From Halofilum ochraceum (GTDB taxonomy: Bacteria; Pseudomonadota; Gammaproteobacteria; XJ16; Halofilaceae): a stretch of DNA of 64,000 nt. The DNA is taken from NCBI RefSeq assembly GCF_001614315.2, contig NZ_LVEG02000011.1:1-64000 (forward strand). The letters are read 5' to 3'. The position numbers and the translations under genes were made by a program. The notes under the pieces are model-generated. The model searched no databases and was not told where the DNA came from. It worked only from the letters and a program-made list of their open reading frames with translations. Positions 27,681-36,794 of the stretch are shown piece by piece; position 1 is the first letter of the stretch; every line of letters starts with the position of its first letter.

Positions 27681-27952
27681 CCCCGGGCTCCGTGCCGGGA
27701 CGCTCCCGCGTCGGTGTCGCCGGCAGTAGAGAGCCGCTTGCAGGGTCGGGAGTGGATCGCGCAGCGGGCGCGGGATCCTGTGATGCGTTTCACGGGCGTG
27801 CAAGGGGAGGACCACGTATGCTGTCACGTGGTCGGCCGGTGCGACCCGCCCCGACCCCTCGTGGGCGTGGAACGCAGACTCGCCGGCCCGACGATGGATA
27901 TGGCAGCGGCGGCTGTGCAGCGTCCGCAATCGTGTCCGACAGGAGCTTATTC
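27681..27952 (+). other. Non-coding stretch, possible small RNA
   Basis: No convincing protein is seen over 385 bp between ctaB and rpoH. GACCACGT/ACGTGGTC (27810-27833) form a perfect 8-bp hairpin. It lies midway between short complementary blocks AGCCGC (near 27733) and GCGGCT (near 27910), and the stretch ends in an intrinsic terminator. The overall outline, a long imperfect rod about 180 nt long, is what a 6S-like RNA would give, but I see no conserved 6S sequence block. This is a weak call. Confidence 0.25.
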
Positions 27953-27980
27953 GACCCGGCCAGGCGCCGGGTCTTCTTTT
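27953..27980 (+). terminator. Intrinsic terminator upstream of rpoH 3' end
   Basis: GACCCGG and CCGGGTC pair around a 7-nt loop, followed by TTCTTTT on the plus strand. It lies 270 nt past ctaB, unusually far for a simple operon end, so it may finish a separate transcript. Confidence 0.75.
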
Positions 27981-28012
27981 GTCAGCGGGATGCGCCTGTA
28001 GGCGGGCACGCA

Positions 28013-28034
28013 CCGCCCGGCGGGTGCCGGGCGG
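28013..28034 (-). terminator. Hairpin after rpoH
   Basis: A perfect 9-bp GC stem (CCGCCCGGC with GCCGGGCGG, 4-nt loop) begins about 30 nt after the rpoH stop. There is no U-run on the minus strand, so termination efficiency is uncertain. Confidence 0.45.
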
Positions 28035-28065
28035 CGATGCAGCGCAGCGTCGTAACGCGTCGAGG

Positions 28066-28929
28066 TTACGCGTCCAGCGTGATGGAGCGCCGGATCTTCT
28101 TCATCGCGTTCGATTCGAGCTGACGGATCCGCTCCGCGGATACGCCATAGTGATCCGCGAGTTCCTGCAGGGTCGTCCGATTCTCGTCCAGCCAGCGCTG
28201 CCGCAGGATGTCCCGGCTGCGCTCATCCAGATCGGCGAGCGCGCCCTGCAGCTGCTCGTGCTCGTGTTCGACCATATCCGCGCGCTCGGCCGAAGCCGCC
28301 GGATCGGAATCGTTCTGCTCCAGCCAGGAGGAGGGCGAGAATTGTTCGTCCTCGTCGGCATCGACCGGGGCGTCGAACGGCGTATCCTGGCCGGCCAGCC
28401 GGGATTCCATCTCCATCACGGTCTTCGGTTCCACGCCGAGGTCATGGGCGACGTTCTCGACCTCTTCCTGCGTGAACCAGCCGAGGCGGTTCTTCGCCGA
28501 GCGCAGCTTGAAGAACAGCTTACGCTGCGCCTTCGTGGAGGCCACCTTCACGATCCGCCAGTTGCGGATCACGTATTCGTGGATCTCCGCGCGGATCCAG
28601 TGGACGGCGAAGGAGATCAGGCGCACGCCCACGTCGGGATCGAAGCGCTTGACCGCCTTCATGAGGCCGATATTGCCTTCCTGGATCAGGTCGGCCATTG
28701 GCAGACCATACCCCTGATAGCCGCGCGCGATGTGAACCACGAAGCGGAGCTGCGACATGATCAGGCGCTGTGCCGCCTGCAGGTCATCGTGGTCGCGCAG
28801 CTCATGTGCGAGCCGCTGTTCCTCTTCGAAGTCGAGCACGGGGAGATTGTTGACCGCGTGGATATACGCGTTCAGGTCCCCGGTGACGGCCGGAAGATGT
28901 TGCGACGGTTTCAGCAGCGCTGTGCTCAT
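28066..28929 (-). CDS. rpoH: Heat-shock sigma factor RpoH (sigma 32)
   Basis: Directs RNA polymerase to chaperone and protease genes. 287 residues from the ATG at 28929; the frame is open 13 codons further but the family starts here. Region 2 [21 protein letters not shown], the RpoH box QRKLFFKLR, and region 4 with [15 protein letters not shown] are present. GGAG lies about 12 nt upstream. A TAAAAT -10 box (28964-28959) precedes it with a poor -35. It is next to ftsX, as in E. coli ftsYEX-rpoH. Confidence 0.96.
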   Translation of the reverse strand: MSTALLKPSQHLPAVTGDLNAYIHAVNNLPVLDFEEEQRLAHELRDHDDLQAAQRLIMSQLRFVVHIARGYQGYGLPMADLIQEGNIGLMKAVKRFDPDVGVRLISFAVHWIRAEIHEYVIRNWRIVKVASTKAQRKLFFKLRSAKNRLGWFTQEEVENVAHDLGVEPKTVMEMESRLAGQDTPFDAPVDADEDEQFSPSSWLEQNDSDPAASAERADMVEHEHEQLQGALADLDERSRDILRQRWLDENRTTLQELADHYGVSAERIRQLESNAMKKIRRSITLDA

Positions 28930-29103
28930 GTACTGTTCCACTCCTGCGACTCTGCGTAATTTTAGCACTCACGTCATGGGACTGCTAAATGCGGCCGAAG
29001 TTCCCCGCGCGGAGCACGGGGCAATGCACCAACAGGAAGCTTTGGGGGCGGTGAAACGCTTTTTCAACCCCGTGAGCGCTATTGCCCTGCCCGGAAATCG
29101 GCC

Positions 29104-30138
29104 TCACCCGGGTTCGATGGCGCGCAGATGCCGGCCGACCGCGAGCCACGAGCCGAGCAGGCCCAACGCCACGCCGGCCCCCAGCAGGCCCAGGCTCTCC
29201 AGTCCGCCAAGACCGCTCAGGCGGAAACCGCTGCCGTAGGCGGAGGCCAGTCGGGCCGTCGGTCCCGCGAGCAGCATCCCGGTCAGCGCGAGCAGCAGCC
29301 ACGCGGCGACGGCGCCCAGCAGGCCGAACCAGAGCCCGCCATAGAGGAACGGCCGCCGGATAAAGGCGTCGCTCGCCCCGATCAGTTTCGTGACTTCGAT
29401 CTCCTGGCGCCGGTTGAGGATGTCGAGCCGGATCGTATTCCCCACGATCAGCAGCACGCCCGCTGCCAGTAATACCGCGAACAGTCCGACGCCCCGTTCG
29501 ATAAGGTCCAGCAGCGCGTAGAGGCGCTCTACCCACTCGAGATCGACCTGTATGCGGTCGACGCCGTCAATATCGTCGAGGGTCGTGGCGAGGCTTCCGA
29601 GCGCCGAGGCCGAGCGTGGCGTGCCGGCCGCCGGCTCGATCACGACGACCGCCGGCAGCGGATTGCCGTCGAGTGCCGAAAGCGCATCCTCGAATCCCGC
29701 GAGGGAGCGGAATTCCGCCAACGCTTCATCGGGGGAGATACGCTCCAGGACGCGGACCGACTCCCGCCCGGCGATCGTTTCGGTCGCGCGTTCGACCGCG
29801 GCCGCCTCGAGCCCGGGTTCGAGATAGACGGAGATGCGGGCGCCCGCATCCCAGCCGGCGGTCGCCCGCTCGACATTCTGCAGGAGCATCCACAGGGAAG
29901 CGGGGAGCGCGAGGGCGATCGCGATCACGGCCGCCGTCATGCCGTTGGCGACGGGGTTGCGCCACATACGGCCAAGACTGCCGAGCGCGGCGCGGGCGTG
30001 TTCCTGCAACCACGCGGACGGCCGCGCGAGCTGTCGCCCGCGTGTCCGCGGGCGCGATCCCCTTGTGTCCCTTTTGCCCTTCGCCGGGGTCTTCCTGGGC
30101 GGGGCCGGCCGGGCCGCTCGGCGGGTGTTACGCGCCAT
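29104..30138 (-). CDS. ftsX: Cell division protein FtsX
   Basis: Membrane partner of FtsE that relays ATP hydrolysis to periplasmic amidase activators. 344 residues from the ATG at 30138, overlapping ftsE by 11 nt. A long basic Pro/Arg tail (about 1-60) precedes the first helix. A periplasmic loop and three C-terminal helices follow (near 205-230, 255-275, 315-335). EIEVTKLIGASDAFIRRPFLYGG is the FtsX signature. Confidence 0.94.
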   Translation of the reverse strand: MARNTRRAARPAPPRKTPAKGKRDTRGSRPRTRGRQLARPSAWLQEHARAALGSLGRMWRNPVANGMTAAVIAIALALPASLWMLLQNVERATAGWDAGARISVYLEPGLEAAAVERATETIAGRESVRVLERISPDEALAEFRSLAGFEDALSALDGNPLPAVVVIEPAAGTPRSASALGSLATTLDDIDGVDRIQVDLEWVERLYALLDLIERGVGLFAVLLAAGVLLIVGNTIRLDILNRRQEIEVTKLIGASDAFIRRPFLYGGLWFGLLGAVAAWLLLALTGMLLAGPTARLASAYGSGFRLSGLGGLESLGLLGAGVALGLLGSWLAVGRHLRAIEPG

Positions 30139-30811
30139 GCGCCCTCCCGTGGAAGTCGTCGCGGGAGAGCGCGCCCCCCTCAAGGGACAGGACCGGCAGC
30201 CCGAATGCCTCCGTCAGTGCGATGTCATGAGTCGCCACCAGCACCGTCACGCCCACGTGATTGAATTGAACGAACAGGTCCATGATCTCGCGAGAGAGCG
30301 CGGGGTCCAGGTTACCGGTCGGCTCGTCGGCGAGCAGCAGACGCGGGCGGTGGACCACCGCGCGTGCAATCCCCACCCGCTGCTGCTCGCCGCCGGAGAG
30401 CGTGATCGGCATCTGCTTTTCCTTGTCGAGCAGGCCGACCTTATCCAGCGCGGCGTGCACGCGCCGTGCGAGTTCACCCGAGCGGTATCCGGCGATCACC
30501 AGCGGCAGCGCGACGTTGTCGAAAACGGTGCGATCGTAGAGCAGGTGGTGGTCCTGGAAGACGATGCCCATCTGCCGGCGCAGCCAGGGCACGCGCCGGC
30601 GCGGCAGCGTGGAGAGATTGACGTTGCCGACCAGCAGCGTACCGCGGGTCGCACGCTCGATCCGCGCGATCAGCTTCAGCAGCGTCGACTTGCCGGCCCC
30701 GGAATGCCCCGTGAGAAACGCCATTTCCCCGTCGGGCAGATCCATCGAAAGACCCGACAACGCCTCCTTCCGGCCAGGGTAGCGCTTGCTGACGTTATCG
30801 AACCGGATCAT
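30128..30811 (-). CDS. ftsE: Cell division ATP-binding protein FtsE
   Basis: ABC ATPase of the FtsEX complex, 227 residues from the ATG at 30811. Walker [11 protein letters not shown]-loop [14 protein letters not shown] signature [14 protein letters not shown] and Walker [14 protein letters not shown] are intact. Repeat element B begins 20 nt upstream of the start, so any ribosome site and part of the leader are squeezed between element and gene. The visible site (GGTG) is weak. Confidence 0.96.
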   Translation of the reverse strand: MIRFDNVSKRYPGRKEALSGLSMDLPDGEMAFLTGHSGAGKSTLLKLIARIERATRGTLLVGNVNLSTLPRRRVPWLRRQMGIVFQDHHLLYDRTVFDNVALPLVIAGYRSGELARRVHAALDKVGLLDKEKQMPITLSGGEQQRVGIARAVVHRPRLLLADEPTGNLDPALSREIMDLFVQFNHVGVTVLVATHDIALTEAFGLPVLSLEGGALSRDDFHGRAHGA

Positions 30812-30830
30812 GAAGCACACCAGGGGAAGG

Positions 30831-31122
30831 GAACCACGAAAGATTCGCCGGGAGCGAATCTTCGCGCCAGCCCCAAACGGGGCAGGCGCATGGATGCGCC
30901 TGCCAATAAACACGAATGAACACGAATGTAAGGCAGGGCGTATGAGGAAGTGGACACGCCCTGCGAACCGACTCCTTCGGTTTCGCGCGCAAACACCTGG
31001 CAATTGGCGGGCCGCTGCGGGTCTTCATCGGGGCGATCCGGCAATGGACGTGCCACACATACGCCACGTCCCGAAGTATTCACCCGCCGACATTCGTGTT
31101 CATTCGTGTTCATTCGTGGTTC
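30831..31122. repeat. Inverted-repeat element B (CACGAATG family) inside ftsYEX
   Basis: Left module 30831-30928 holds the same three small hairpins as element A and ends in CACGAATGAACACGAATG. The right arm 31091-31122 has three tandem decamers (CATTCGTGTT). The element occupies almost the whole 312-nt gap between ftsY and ftsE, genes that are normally nearly contiguous. The centre (30930-31090) shows no gene. Confidence 0.85.
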
Positions 31123-31123
31123 T

Positions 31124-32176
31124 TCACCCGCGACTCCCCGAACCCACCGCTGCGCCCGTGTCCTGCCCCAGCAGCGCGTCGACGAAGGCCTCGGGTTCGA
31201 ACGGGCGCAGGTCTTCGGGTTTTTCGCCGACGCCGATGAAGCGGATTGGCAGACCGGTCTCCTGGACGATGGCGAAGGCGATGCCGCCCTTGGCGGTGCC
31301 GTCGAGTTTTGTGATGGCGAGCCCGGTGACGTCGACCGCAGCGCCGAACTGGCGCGCCTGGACGAGTGCGTTCTGGCCCGAGCCGCCATCCAGCACCAGC
31401 AGCGTCTCGTGCGGGGCGGTTTCGTCGAAGCGCGCGATCACGCGCCGGACCTTGCGCAGTTCCTCCATCAGGTTCGATTGCGTGTGCAGGCGCCCCGCCG
31501 TGTCCGCGAGTACGATCTCGATGCCGCGCGAGCGCGCATGCGCGAGGGCGTCATGGATCACGGCCGCCGAATCCGATCCGGTCTTCTGCGCGATTACTGG
31601 GACACCGACGCGCTCGCCCCACTGCTGGAGCTGTTCCACCGCCGCCGCGCGGAACGTATCGCCGGCGGCGAGCGCGACCGAATGCCCAGCGGCCTGCAGG
31701 CGTTGCGCCAGTTTGCCGATCGTGGTCGTCTTGCCCGAGCCGTTCACGCCGACCACGAGCATCACCCACGGCTGCCCGGGCGGCGGTTCCGGCGGCTCGG
31801 ACTCGCGCGGCACGAGCATGTCGATCAGCGTGCGCCGCAGGATGTCGCGCACCTCGGACGCTGTCTTCGCGCGCTTGGCTTCGCGGCGCAGCGTGTCCAG
31901 GATGGACTGGGTCGCGTCGATGCCGGTATCGGCGAGCAGCAGCTCCTCCTCGATCTGCTCGAGCAGTTCGTCGTCGAGGGCGCGCCCGCCGAACAGCGCG
32001 CGCAGACCGGCCCCCATGCGACTGCGCGTCTTTTCCAGACCCGCTTCGAGGCGGGGCTGCTCGTCCTGCTCGGCGACCGCGTCCGGCGCCGTTGCCGCCG
32101 TATCGTCGACGGGCGCCTCGTCCGCGGGCGATTTGGGTTCTTTCTTTTTACCCTTGAACAGGCCGAACAGGCGCAT
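31124..32176 (-). CDS. ftsY: Signal recognition particle receptor FtsY
   Basis: GTPase that docks SRP-ribosome complexes at the membrane. 350 residues from the ATG at 32176 (MRLFGLFKGKKK), giving the usual amphipathic start. The acidic A region is short. The NG domain has GVNGSGKTTTIGKLA (G1), AAGDTFRAAAVEQL, VLADTAGRL (G3) and TKLDGTAKGG (G4). The TGA lies one base beyond element B, so the stop is native. Confidence 0.97.
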   Translation of the reverse strand: MRLFGLFKGKKKEPKSPADEAPVDDTAATAPDAVAEQDEQPRLEAGLEKTRSRMGAGLRALFGGRALDDELLEQIEEELLLADTGIDATQSILDTLRREAKRAKTASEVRDILRRTLIDMLVPRESEPPEPPPGQPWVMLVVGVNGSGKTTTIGKLAQRLQAAGHSVALAAGDTFRAAAVEQLQQWGERVGVPVIAQKTGSDSAAVIHDALAHARSRGIEIVLADTAGRLHTQSNLMEELRKVRRVIARFDETAPHETLLVLDGGSGQNALVQARQFGAAVDVTGLAITKLDGTAKGGIAFAIVQETGLPIRFIGVGEKPEDLRPFEPEAFVDALLGQDTGAAVGSGSRG

Positions 32177-32332
32177 GACGGGAAACTCGCAGGGTGCGGT
32201 AGGGGGCGACGCGCCGCTGCGCGTGCGCATGACAACGTGTTCATGATGCGGTCACGCTGCGTTCACGCAGCTGCCGCCAACCTTGGCGAAAGCGGTATGC
32301 TACCAGCCGCCCGCCAACCGGGGAATAAACCG

Positions 32333-33739
32333 ATGGGTCGTATCCTCAAGCTTCTGTCCGCACTGCTGTTGCTGGTGCCGGCGTTGGCCGTCGGCGCCGA
32401 CGATGGTCCGGCGGAAATCCATGAGTATCGTCTCGACAACGGGATGAAGGTGCTCGTGCGCACCGACCGCCGGGCGCCGGTCGTCGTCTCGCAGGTCTGG
32501 TACCGGGTCGGGAGTGTCGATGAGCACCGCGGCATCACCGGGGTGTCGCATGCGCTCGAGCACATGATGTTCAAGGGGACCGAAAACTACGGTCCCGGCG
32601 AGATGTCCAACATTATCGCGCGCCATGGCGGCTCCGAGAATGCCTTCACCAGCCATGATTACACCGCTTATTACCAGCAGATCGCCGCCGAACATCTCGA
32701 TCTGATGCTGCAGCTCGAGGCGGATCGGATGACCAACCTGACGCTCCCCGCCGAGGAGTTTCAGCAGGAGATCCGGGTCGTGCAGGAAGAGCGCCGCCAA
32801 CGCGTCGAGGACCAGCCGCGCTCGCTGACCTGGGAGCGTCTGCGAGCCGCCGCCTTCCCGTCGTCGCCCCAACGCTCGCCCATCATCGGCTGGCGCGCCG
32901 ACCTCGAGTCGATGACGCTCTCGGACCTCGAGACGTGGTACCGCAAGTGGTATTCGCCGAACAATGCGGCGCTCGTGGTCGTTGGCGATATCGAGCCCGA
33001 GCGGGTGCGCGAGCTGGCGGAGAAACATTTCGGCGACCGCGAGTCGGTCGAGCTGCCGCGACGGCCTGCGCCTTCGGAGATCGAGCCGCGGGGCGAGACC
33101 CGCCTCAAGGTCCATGCGCCGGCGAAGCTGCCGTATCTGGCCATGGGCTGGCGCGTGCCGGCACTCGGGAGTCTGGACAGCCCCGATGATATTTATGCGC
33201 TGGACGTGCTGGCGGGCGTCCTCGATGGCGGGCGCAGCGCGCGCATCGAGCGCAACATCGTGCGTGGCCAGCAGGTGGCCTCGGGTGCGGGGGCCAGTTA
33301 TTCGCCGCTTGGCCGTATGGACGAGACGCTTTTCAGCGTTGGCGGAACGCCCGCATCCGATCGCGAGATCGGGGAACTGGAATCCGCGCTGCGCGAGGAG
33401 ATCGAGCGTCTCAAGGACGGGACGATCGACGCGGACGAGCTCGAGCGCGTGAAGACCAACGTGCGCGCGAGCGATGTCTTCCAGCGTGATTCGATGTTCT
33501 ACCAGGCGATGCGCATGGGCATGCTCGAGATGACCGGCGTCGGTCAGGACGCCTGGGACGCCTACCAGCAGGGCGTGGAACAGGTGACGACAGAGGACGT
33601 CCACCGGGTCGCCCGTGAGTATCTTACGGATCAACGCTTGACCGTCGCCGAACTCGTCCCCGAAGGGGTCGATGGGGCCGGTCGGCCGGCGGATGGTGGC
33701 GCGGGCCCGATTGGAGGTGAAGATGCAGTCGCGCAGTAG
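32333..33739 (+). CDS. M16 family zinc metalloprotease (catalytic subunit)
   Basis: 468 residues with a signal peptide (about 1-22), so periplasmic. The inverted zinc motif HALEH is at 73-77, with the downstream Glu in the ENAFTSHDYTAYYQ region. GGGGA 8 nt upstream marks the ATG. It overlaps the next, catalytically dead M16 gene by 17 nt. Such PqqF/YmxG-like pairs form heterodimers. Substrate unknown. Confidence 0.93.
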   Translation: MGRILKLLSALLLLVPALAVGADDGPAEIHEYRLDNGMKVLVRTDRRAPVVVSQVWYRVGSVDEHRGITGVSHALEHMMFKGTENYGPGEMSNIIARHGGSENAFTSHDYTAYYQQIAAEHLDLMLQLEADRMTNLTLPAEEFQQEIRVVQEERRQRVEDQPRSLTWERLRAAAFPSSPQRSPIIGWRADLESMTLSDLETWYRKWYSPNNAALVVVGDIEPERVRELAEKHFGDRESVELPRRPAPSEIEPRGETRLKVHAPAKLPYLAMGWRVPALGSLDSPDDIYALDVLAGVLDGGRSARIERNIVRGQQVASGAGASYSPLGRMDETLFSVGGTPASDREIGELESALREEIERLKDGTIDADELERVKTNVRASDVFQRDSMFYQAMRMGMLEMTGVGQDAWDAYQQGVEQVTTEDVHRVAREYLTDQRLTVAELVPEGVDGAGRPADGGAGPIGGEDAVAQ

Positions 33740-35087
33740 ATTCCCCCGCATGCACGCTGCCATCGCGCTGGCGCTGATGCTGGCGCCGGCCGCGGCACTG
33801 GCGGCGCCGGAGATCGAGCAGTGGACTACTGACAACGGCGCGCGGGTCATGTTCGTGCGCGCGCCGGAGATCCCGATGGTCGATGCCCGCGTCACTTTCG
33901 ATGCCGGCAGCGCGCGTGACGGTGATCAACCCGGCATGGCCCGCCTGACCAGCAATCTGCTCATGTCCGGAACCGACGAGCGTGATACCGACGCCGTCGC
34001 CCGCGCACTGGAGCGCGAAGGCGCCGAGGTCTCGACCGGCTCAGCCCGCGACATGGCCTGGGTCAAGCTGCGCTCGCTCAGTGAGGCGGAGCACCTGGAT
34101 CCGGTCGCCGGGCTCGTCGGCGAGTTGCTGTCGCGCCCGGCGTTTCCGCAGGACGAACTGGCGCGGCTGGTCGAACAGCAGCTCACCGGCCTGCGCGAAC
34201 AGGAACAGTCGCCGGGCGGGATCGCCGACAGTCTCTTTCGAGAGGCCATTTACGGGGATCACCCCTATGGCCAGGATCCGCTCGGGACCCGGGAGTCGCT
34301 CAAGGCCATCGATCGCGATGCCGTCCGGGACTTCCATGATCGGTACTACGTGGGGGCCAATGCCAATATCGCGATCGTCGGCGATATCGATCGCGCGCGG
34401 GCGAAAACGCTCGCGCGTACGCTGGTTGGCGATCTGCCCGCTGGCGAGAGCGCACCGGCCTTGCCGCCGGTGCCGGAGCTCGAGGAAGACCGGACGATCG
34501 AGGAGCCATTCCCCTCGACCCAGGCGCACGTGAAGATCGGCCGCCCGGGCGTTGCACGGGGCTATGAGCACTGGCCCGCGCTCTACGTGGCGAACCATGT
34601 CCTCGGGGGCGGTGGCTTCACTTCCCGGCTCTACGACGAGGTCCGCTCAAAGCGGGGCCTCGTTTATGGCGTCTACAGCTACTTCAGCCCGATGCAACAG
34701 GCTGGCCCGTTCCGGATCCAGCTGCAGACGCGTGGCGATCAGGTCGATGAGGCCCTCGACGTGGTCCGTGACGTCTTCAATGAGTTCCATTCGAGAGGGC
34801 CGTCCGCCGACGAGGTCGAGGATTCGATTCTCAATATCACCGGCGGCTTCCCGCTGCAGGTCGACTCGAACGACGATATCACCGGCTATCTGGCGATGAT
34901 GGGGTTCTACGGCCTGCCGGTCGATTACCTCGAACGTTTCCCCGAACAGGTCCGGGACGTCGATGCGGACAGCGCGCATGCGGCCTTCCTCGACGCGCTC
35001 GGGCAGCGCCCCCGCGTAACCGTCATCGTCGGTGGTGACCGCGCGCGCGATGGCGGGGATGCGGGCGATGGCGCGGCAGCGCAGTAA
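33723..35087 (+). CDS. M16 family peptidase-like protein (non-catalytic partner)
   Basis: 454 residues from the ATG at 33723, with GGAGG just upstream. Signal peptide about 1-27. The position of the HxxEH motif reads GMARLTSNLLMSGT, so zinc is not bound. The C-terminal half retains the GGGGFTSRLYDEVRSKRGLVYGV block of the substrate-binding M16 subunit. Together with the preceding gene it should form an active heterodimer. Confidence 0.92.
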   Translation: MQSRSRFPRMHAAIALALMLAPAAALAAPEIEQWTTDNGARVMFVRAPEIPMVDARVTFDAGSARDGDQPGMARLTSNLLMSGTDERDTDAVARALEREGAEVSTGSARDMAWVKLRSLSEAEHLDPVAGLVGELLSRPAFPQDELARLVEQQLTGLREQEQSPGGIADSLFREAIYGDHPYGQDPLGTRESLKAIDRDAVRDFHDRYYVGANANIAIVGDIDRARAKTLARTLVGDLPAGESAPALPPVPELEEDRTIEEPFPSTQAHVKIGRPGVARGYEHWPALYVANHVLGGGGFTSRLYDEVRSKRGLVYGVYSYFSPMQQAGPFRIQLQTRGDQVDEALDVVRDVFNEFHSRGPSADEVEDSILNITGGFPLQVDSNDDITGYLAMMGFYGLPVDYLERFPEQVRDVDADSAHAAFLDALGQRPRVTVIVGGDRARDGGDAGDGAAAQ

Positions 35088-35637
35088 CGCGGTGCGCATC
35101 ATCGGTGGCGCCTGGCGCGGGCGGCGGATCCATTTCCCCGGCGCGCCCGGGCTGCGTCCGACCGCCGACCGCCGCCGCGAGACCCTGTTCAACTGGCTCG
35201 CGTTCGATCTGGAAGGGGCCCGCTGTCTCGATCTGTTCGCCGGCTCCGGTGCGCTCGGGTTCGAGGCCGCGTCGCGCGGCGCCGCTGAGGTCGTGATGGT
35301 GGAGGCATCGCGCGAGGTCGCCGCGGCGCTCGCCGCGACCCGCGATCAGTTCGGCACCGACGCCGTGCAGGTCGTGCATGCGCAGATGGCCCGTTACCTC
35401 AACCGGGCACCGCAGCGGTTCGACGTCGTGTTCCTCGATCCGCCCTTCGCACAGCCACGGCTCGCCGAGGATGCGTGCCGGCGTCTGGCCGAGGGTGGAT
35501 GGCTTGCGCCCGGAGCCCATATCTACCTGGAAGTGGCCGCGCACGCGGACCGGCCCGTGATTCCCGTCGACTGGGAGGTTGACCGTGAGAAGACCGGCGG
35601 AGACGCGCACGCATTGCTGTATTCGGCGCCTGCATGA
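35068..35637 (+). CDS. rsmD: 16S rRNA (guanine966-N2)-methyltransferase
   Basis: Methylates G966 of 16S rRNA during 30S assembly. 189 residues from the ATG at 35068, one of four in-frame candidates at 35032-35068; this one best fits the family start VRIIGGAWRGRRI. The SAM site is CLDLFAGSGALGFEA and the catalytic motif is VVFLDPPFAQP (DPPF). It overlaps the M16 gene by 20 nt. In E. coli it lies beside ftsY, which is close by here too. Confidence 0.94.
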   Translation: MARQRSNAVRIIGGAWRGRRIHFPGAPGLRPTADRRRETLFNWLAFDLEGARCLDLFAGSGALGFEAASRGAAEVVMVEASREVAAALAATRDQFGTDAVQVVHAQMARYLNRAPQRFDVVFLDPPFAQPRLAEDACRRLAEGGWLAPGAHIYLEVAAHADRPVIPVDWEVDREKTGGDAHALLYSAPA

Positions 35638-35645
35638 GCTGTTTC

Positions 35646-35676
35646 TGTAGAAATTATTCGCGTATAATTCTCTACA
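35646..35676 (+). promoter_or_regulatory. Promoter/operator of the Xre-RES pair
   Basis: A dyad TGTAGA-AATTAT-(6 nt)-ATAATT-C-TCTACA surrounds a perfect TATAAT -10 box (35663-35668), 28 nt before the antitoxin ATG. It is the most AT-rich patch of the region. Antitoxins of this type usually repress their own promoter at such a dyad, so it is the likely Xre operator. Confidence 0.65.
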
Positions 35677-35695
35677 TGAAACAGGAGATCTCCCC

Positions 35696-36079
35696 ATGAA
35701 TCGCCCGGCTGCCCGTTCCGTTGACCGGCCCGAGCGGCGTGACGTGCTGAGCAAGGCCGTCGTTCGCAGCGCGGAGCGGCTGGGTCTCAGCGGTCGCGAG
35801 CTGGCGGCCGCACTCGGCCTCAGCCCGGCCAGCGTGTCGCGGCTGATGCGCGGCGACTACACCCTCGATCCGAAGCACAAGTCCTGGGAACTGGCCACAC
35901 TGCTGGTCCGCCTCGTCCGGGGTCTGGATACGATCACCGCCGACGATGAGCAGGCCGCCCGCGCCTGGTTCGATCACTACAACGAGCACCTGCAGGCCGT
36001 TCCGCGCGAGCATGTCGCGAGCGTGGAGGGGCTGGTGGATACCCTGGCTTATGTGGACGCCTTCCGCGCTCGCATCTGA
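35696..36079 (+). CDS. Xre-type antitoxin of a RES-Xre toxin-antitoxin pair
   Basis: 127 residues. A helix-turn-helix domain is visible at about 32-55 (LSGRELAAALGLSPASVSRL). The C-terminal region (about 66-127) ends in PREHVASVEGLVDTLAYVDAFRARI, the DUF2384-type toxin-binding tail. GGAG 7-10 nt upstream marks the ATG. It should neutralise the RES toxin and repress the shared promoter at the dyad just upstream. Confidence 0.88.
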   Translation: MNRPAARSVDRPERRDVLSKAVVRSAERLGLSGRELAAALGLSPASVSRLMRGDYTLDPKHKSWELATLLVRLVRGLDTITADDEQAARAWFDHYNEHLQAVPREHVASVEGLVDTLAYVDAFRARI

Positions 36080-36089
36080 GGCGCGGCCG

Positions 36090-36794
36090 TTGCGCGGCGA
36101 CTGCTGGCGTGCAGTCGAGGACCAGCACAGCGCGACCACCCGCCGCCTGACCGATACCGTCGCGGAACAGGAACTGCTGGAGGATATCCTCGAGGAGTCC
36201 AAGCCGCCGGTTCCGGAGCCCTGTGCAGGTCTGCATTATCTGCTGCAGACACCGTTCCGGTATGGTGCGCCGCCACCGAACGGCTCCCGTTTCCGGGCGC
36301 GTGGCGACCGACGGGGCGTGTTCTACGCCTCGGTCGACATCCCGGCGGCCATGGCCGAACTGGCGTTCTGGCGCCTGATGTTCTTCGAGGCTTCGTCCGC
36401 GGGTGTTACCCCGCGCAATGCCGCCGTCCTTACCGTATTCTCCGTGCCGTATGACACGCGAACCGGGCTGGACCTGACGCGGCCGCCGCTCGACCACGAT
36501 CAGCAACTGTGGACGGCACCGACGGATTACTCGGCGACCCAGGCCCTCGCGGAGAGTGCCCGAGAGGCGGGCGTCGAGGTCCTGCGTTACACGTCCGTAC
36601 GCGATCCGCGAGGGCGCACGAATATCGCGATTCTCGGGTGCGAGGCCTTCGCGCGCCGCGACCCTGCCCGCCAGCAGACCTGGCGGCTGTGGGTCGACGT
36701 CAATGGTGTGGAGACCCGCAGAGCCGTGGGTGATGAGCCCGCGCTGGTATTCCGGCGCGCGGATTTTGCCCACGACCCGCGCCTCGCGGACTGA
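36090..36794 (+). CDS. RES-domain toxin
   Basis: RES toxins break down NAD+. About 234 residues starting at TTG 36090, with GAGG 8 nt upstream; an ATG at 36051 overlapping the antitoxin would add 13. The start CWRAVEDQH and the GLHYLLQTPFRY region match the family. The R-Y-E set appears in GSRFRARGDRRGVFYASVD and AMAELAFWRLMFFE, and the late NIAILGCEAF segment is also typical. The protein seems intact, so the system should be functional. Confidence 0.82.
   Translation: MRGDCWRAVEDQHSATTRRLTDTVAEQELLEDILEESKPPVPEPCAGLHYLLQTPFRYGAPPPNGSRFRARGDRRGVFYASVDIPAAMAELAFWRLMFFEASSAGVTPRNAAVLTVFSVPYDTRTGLDLTRPPLDHDQQLWTAPTDYSATQALAESAREAGVEVLRYTSVRDPRGRTNIAILGCEAFARRDPARQQTWRLWVDVNGVETRRAVGDEPALVFRRADFAHDPRLAD

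Noticed and set aside
27733-27913. A confident 6S RNA call
   Set aside because: Only the rod-like outline and length fit. No conserved 6S central-bubble sequence could be recognised, so it is listed only as a weak candidate.
27677-28123. A 148-codon frame in the ctaB-rpoH gap
   Set aside because: It runs across the intrinsic terminator and into the rpoH 3' end, with Arg/Pro/Gly-rich composition. The gap is better read as non-coding.
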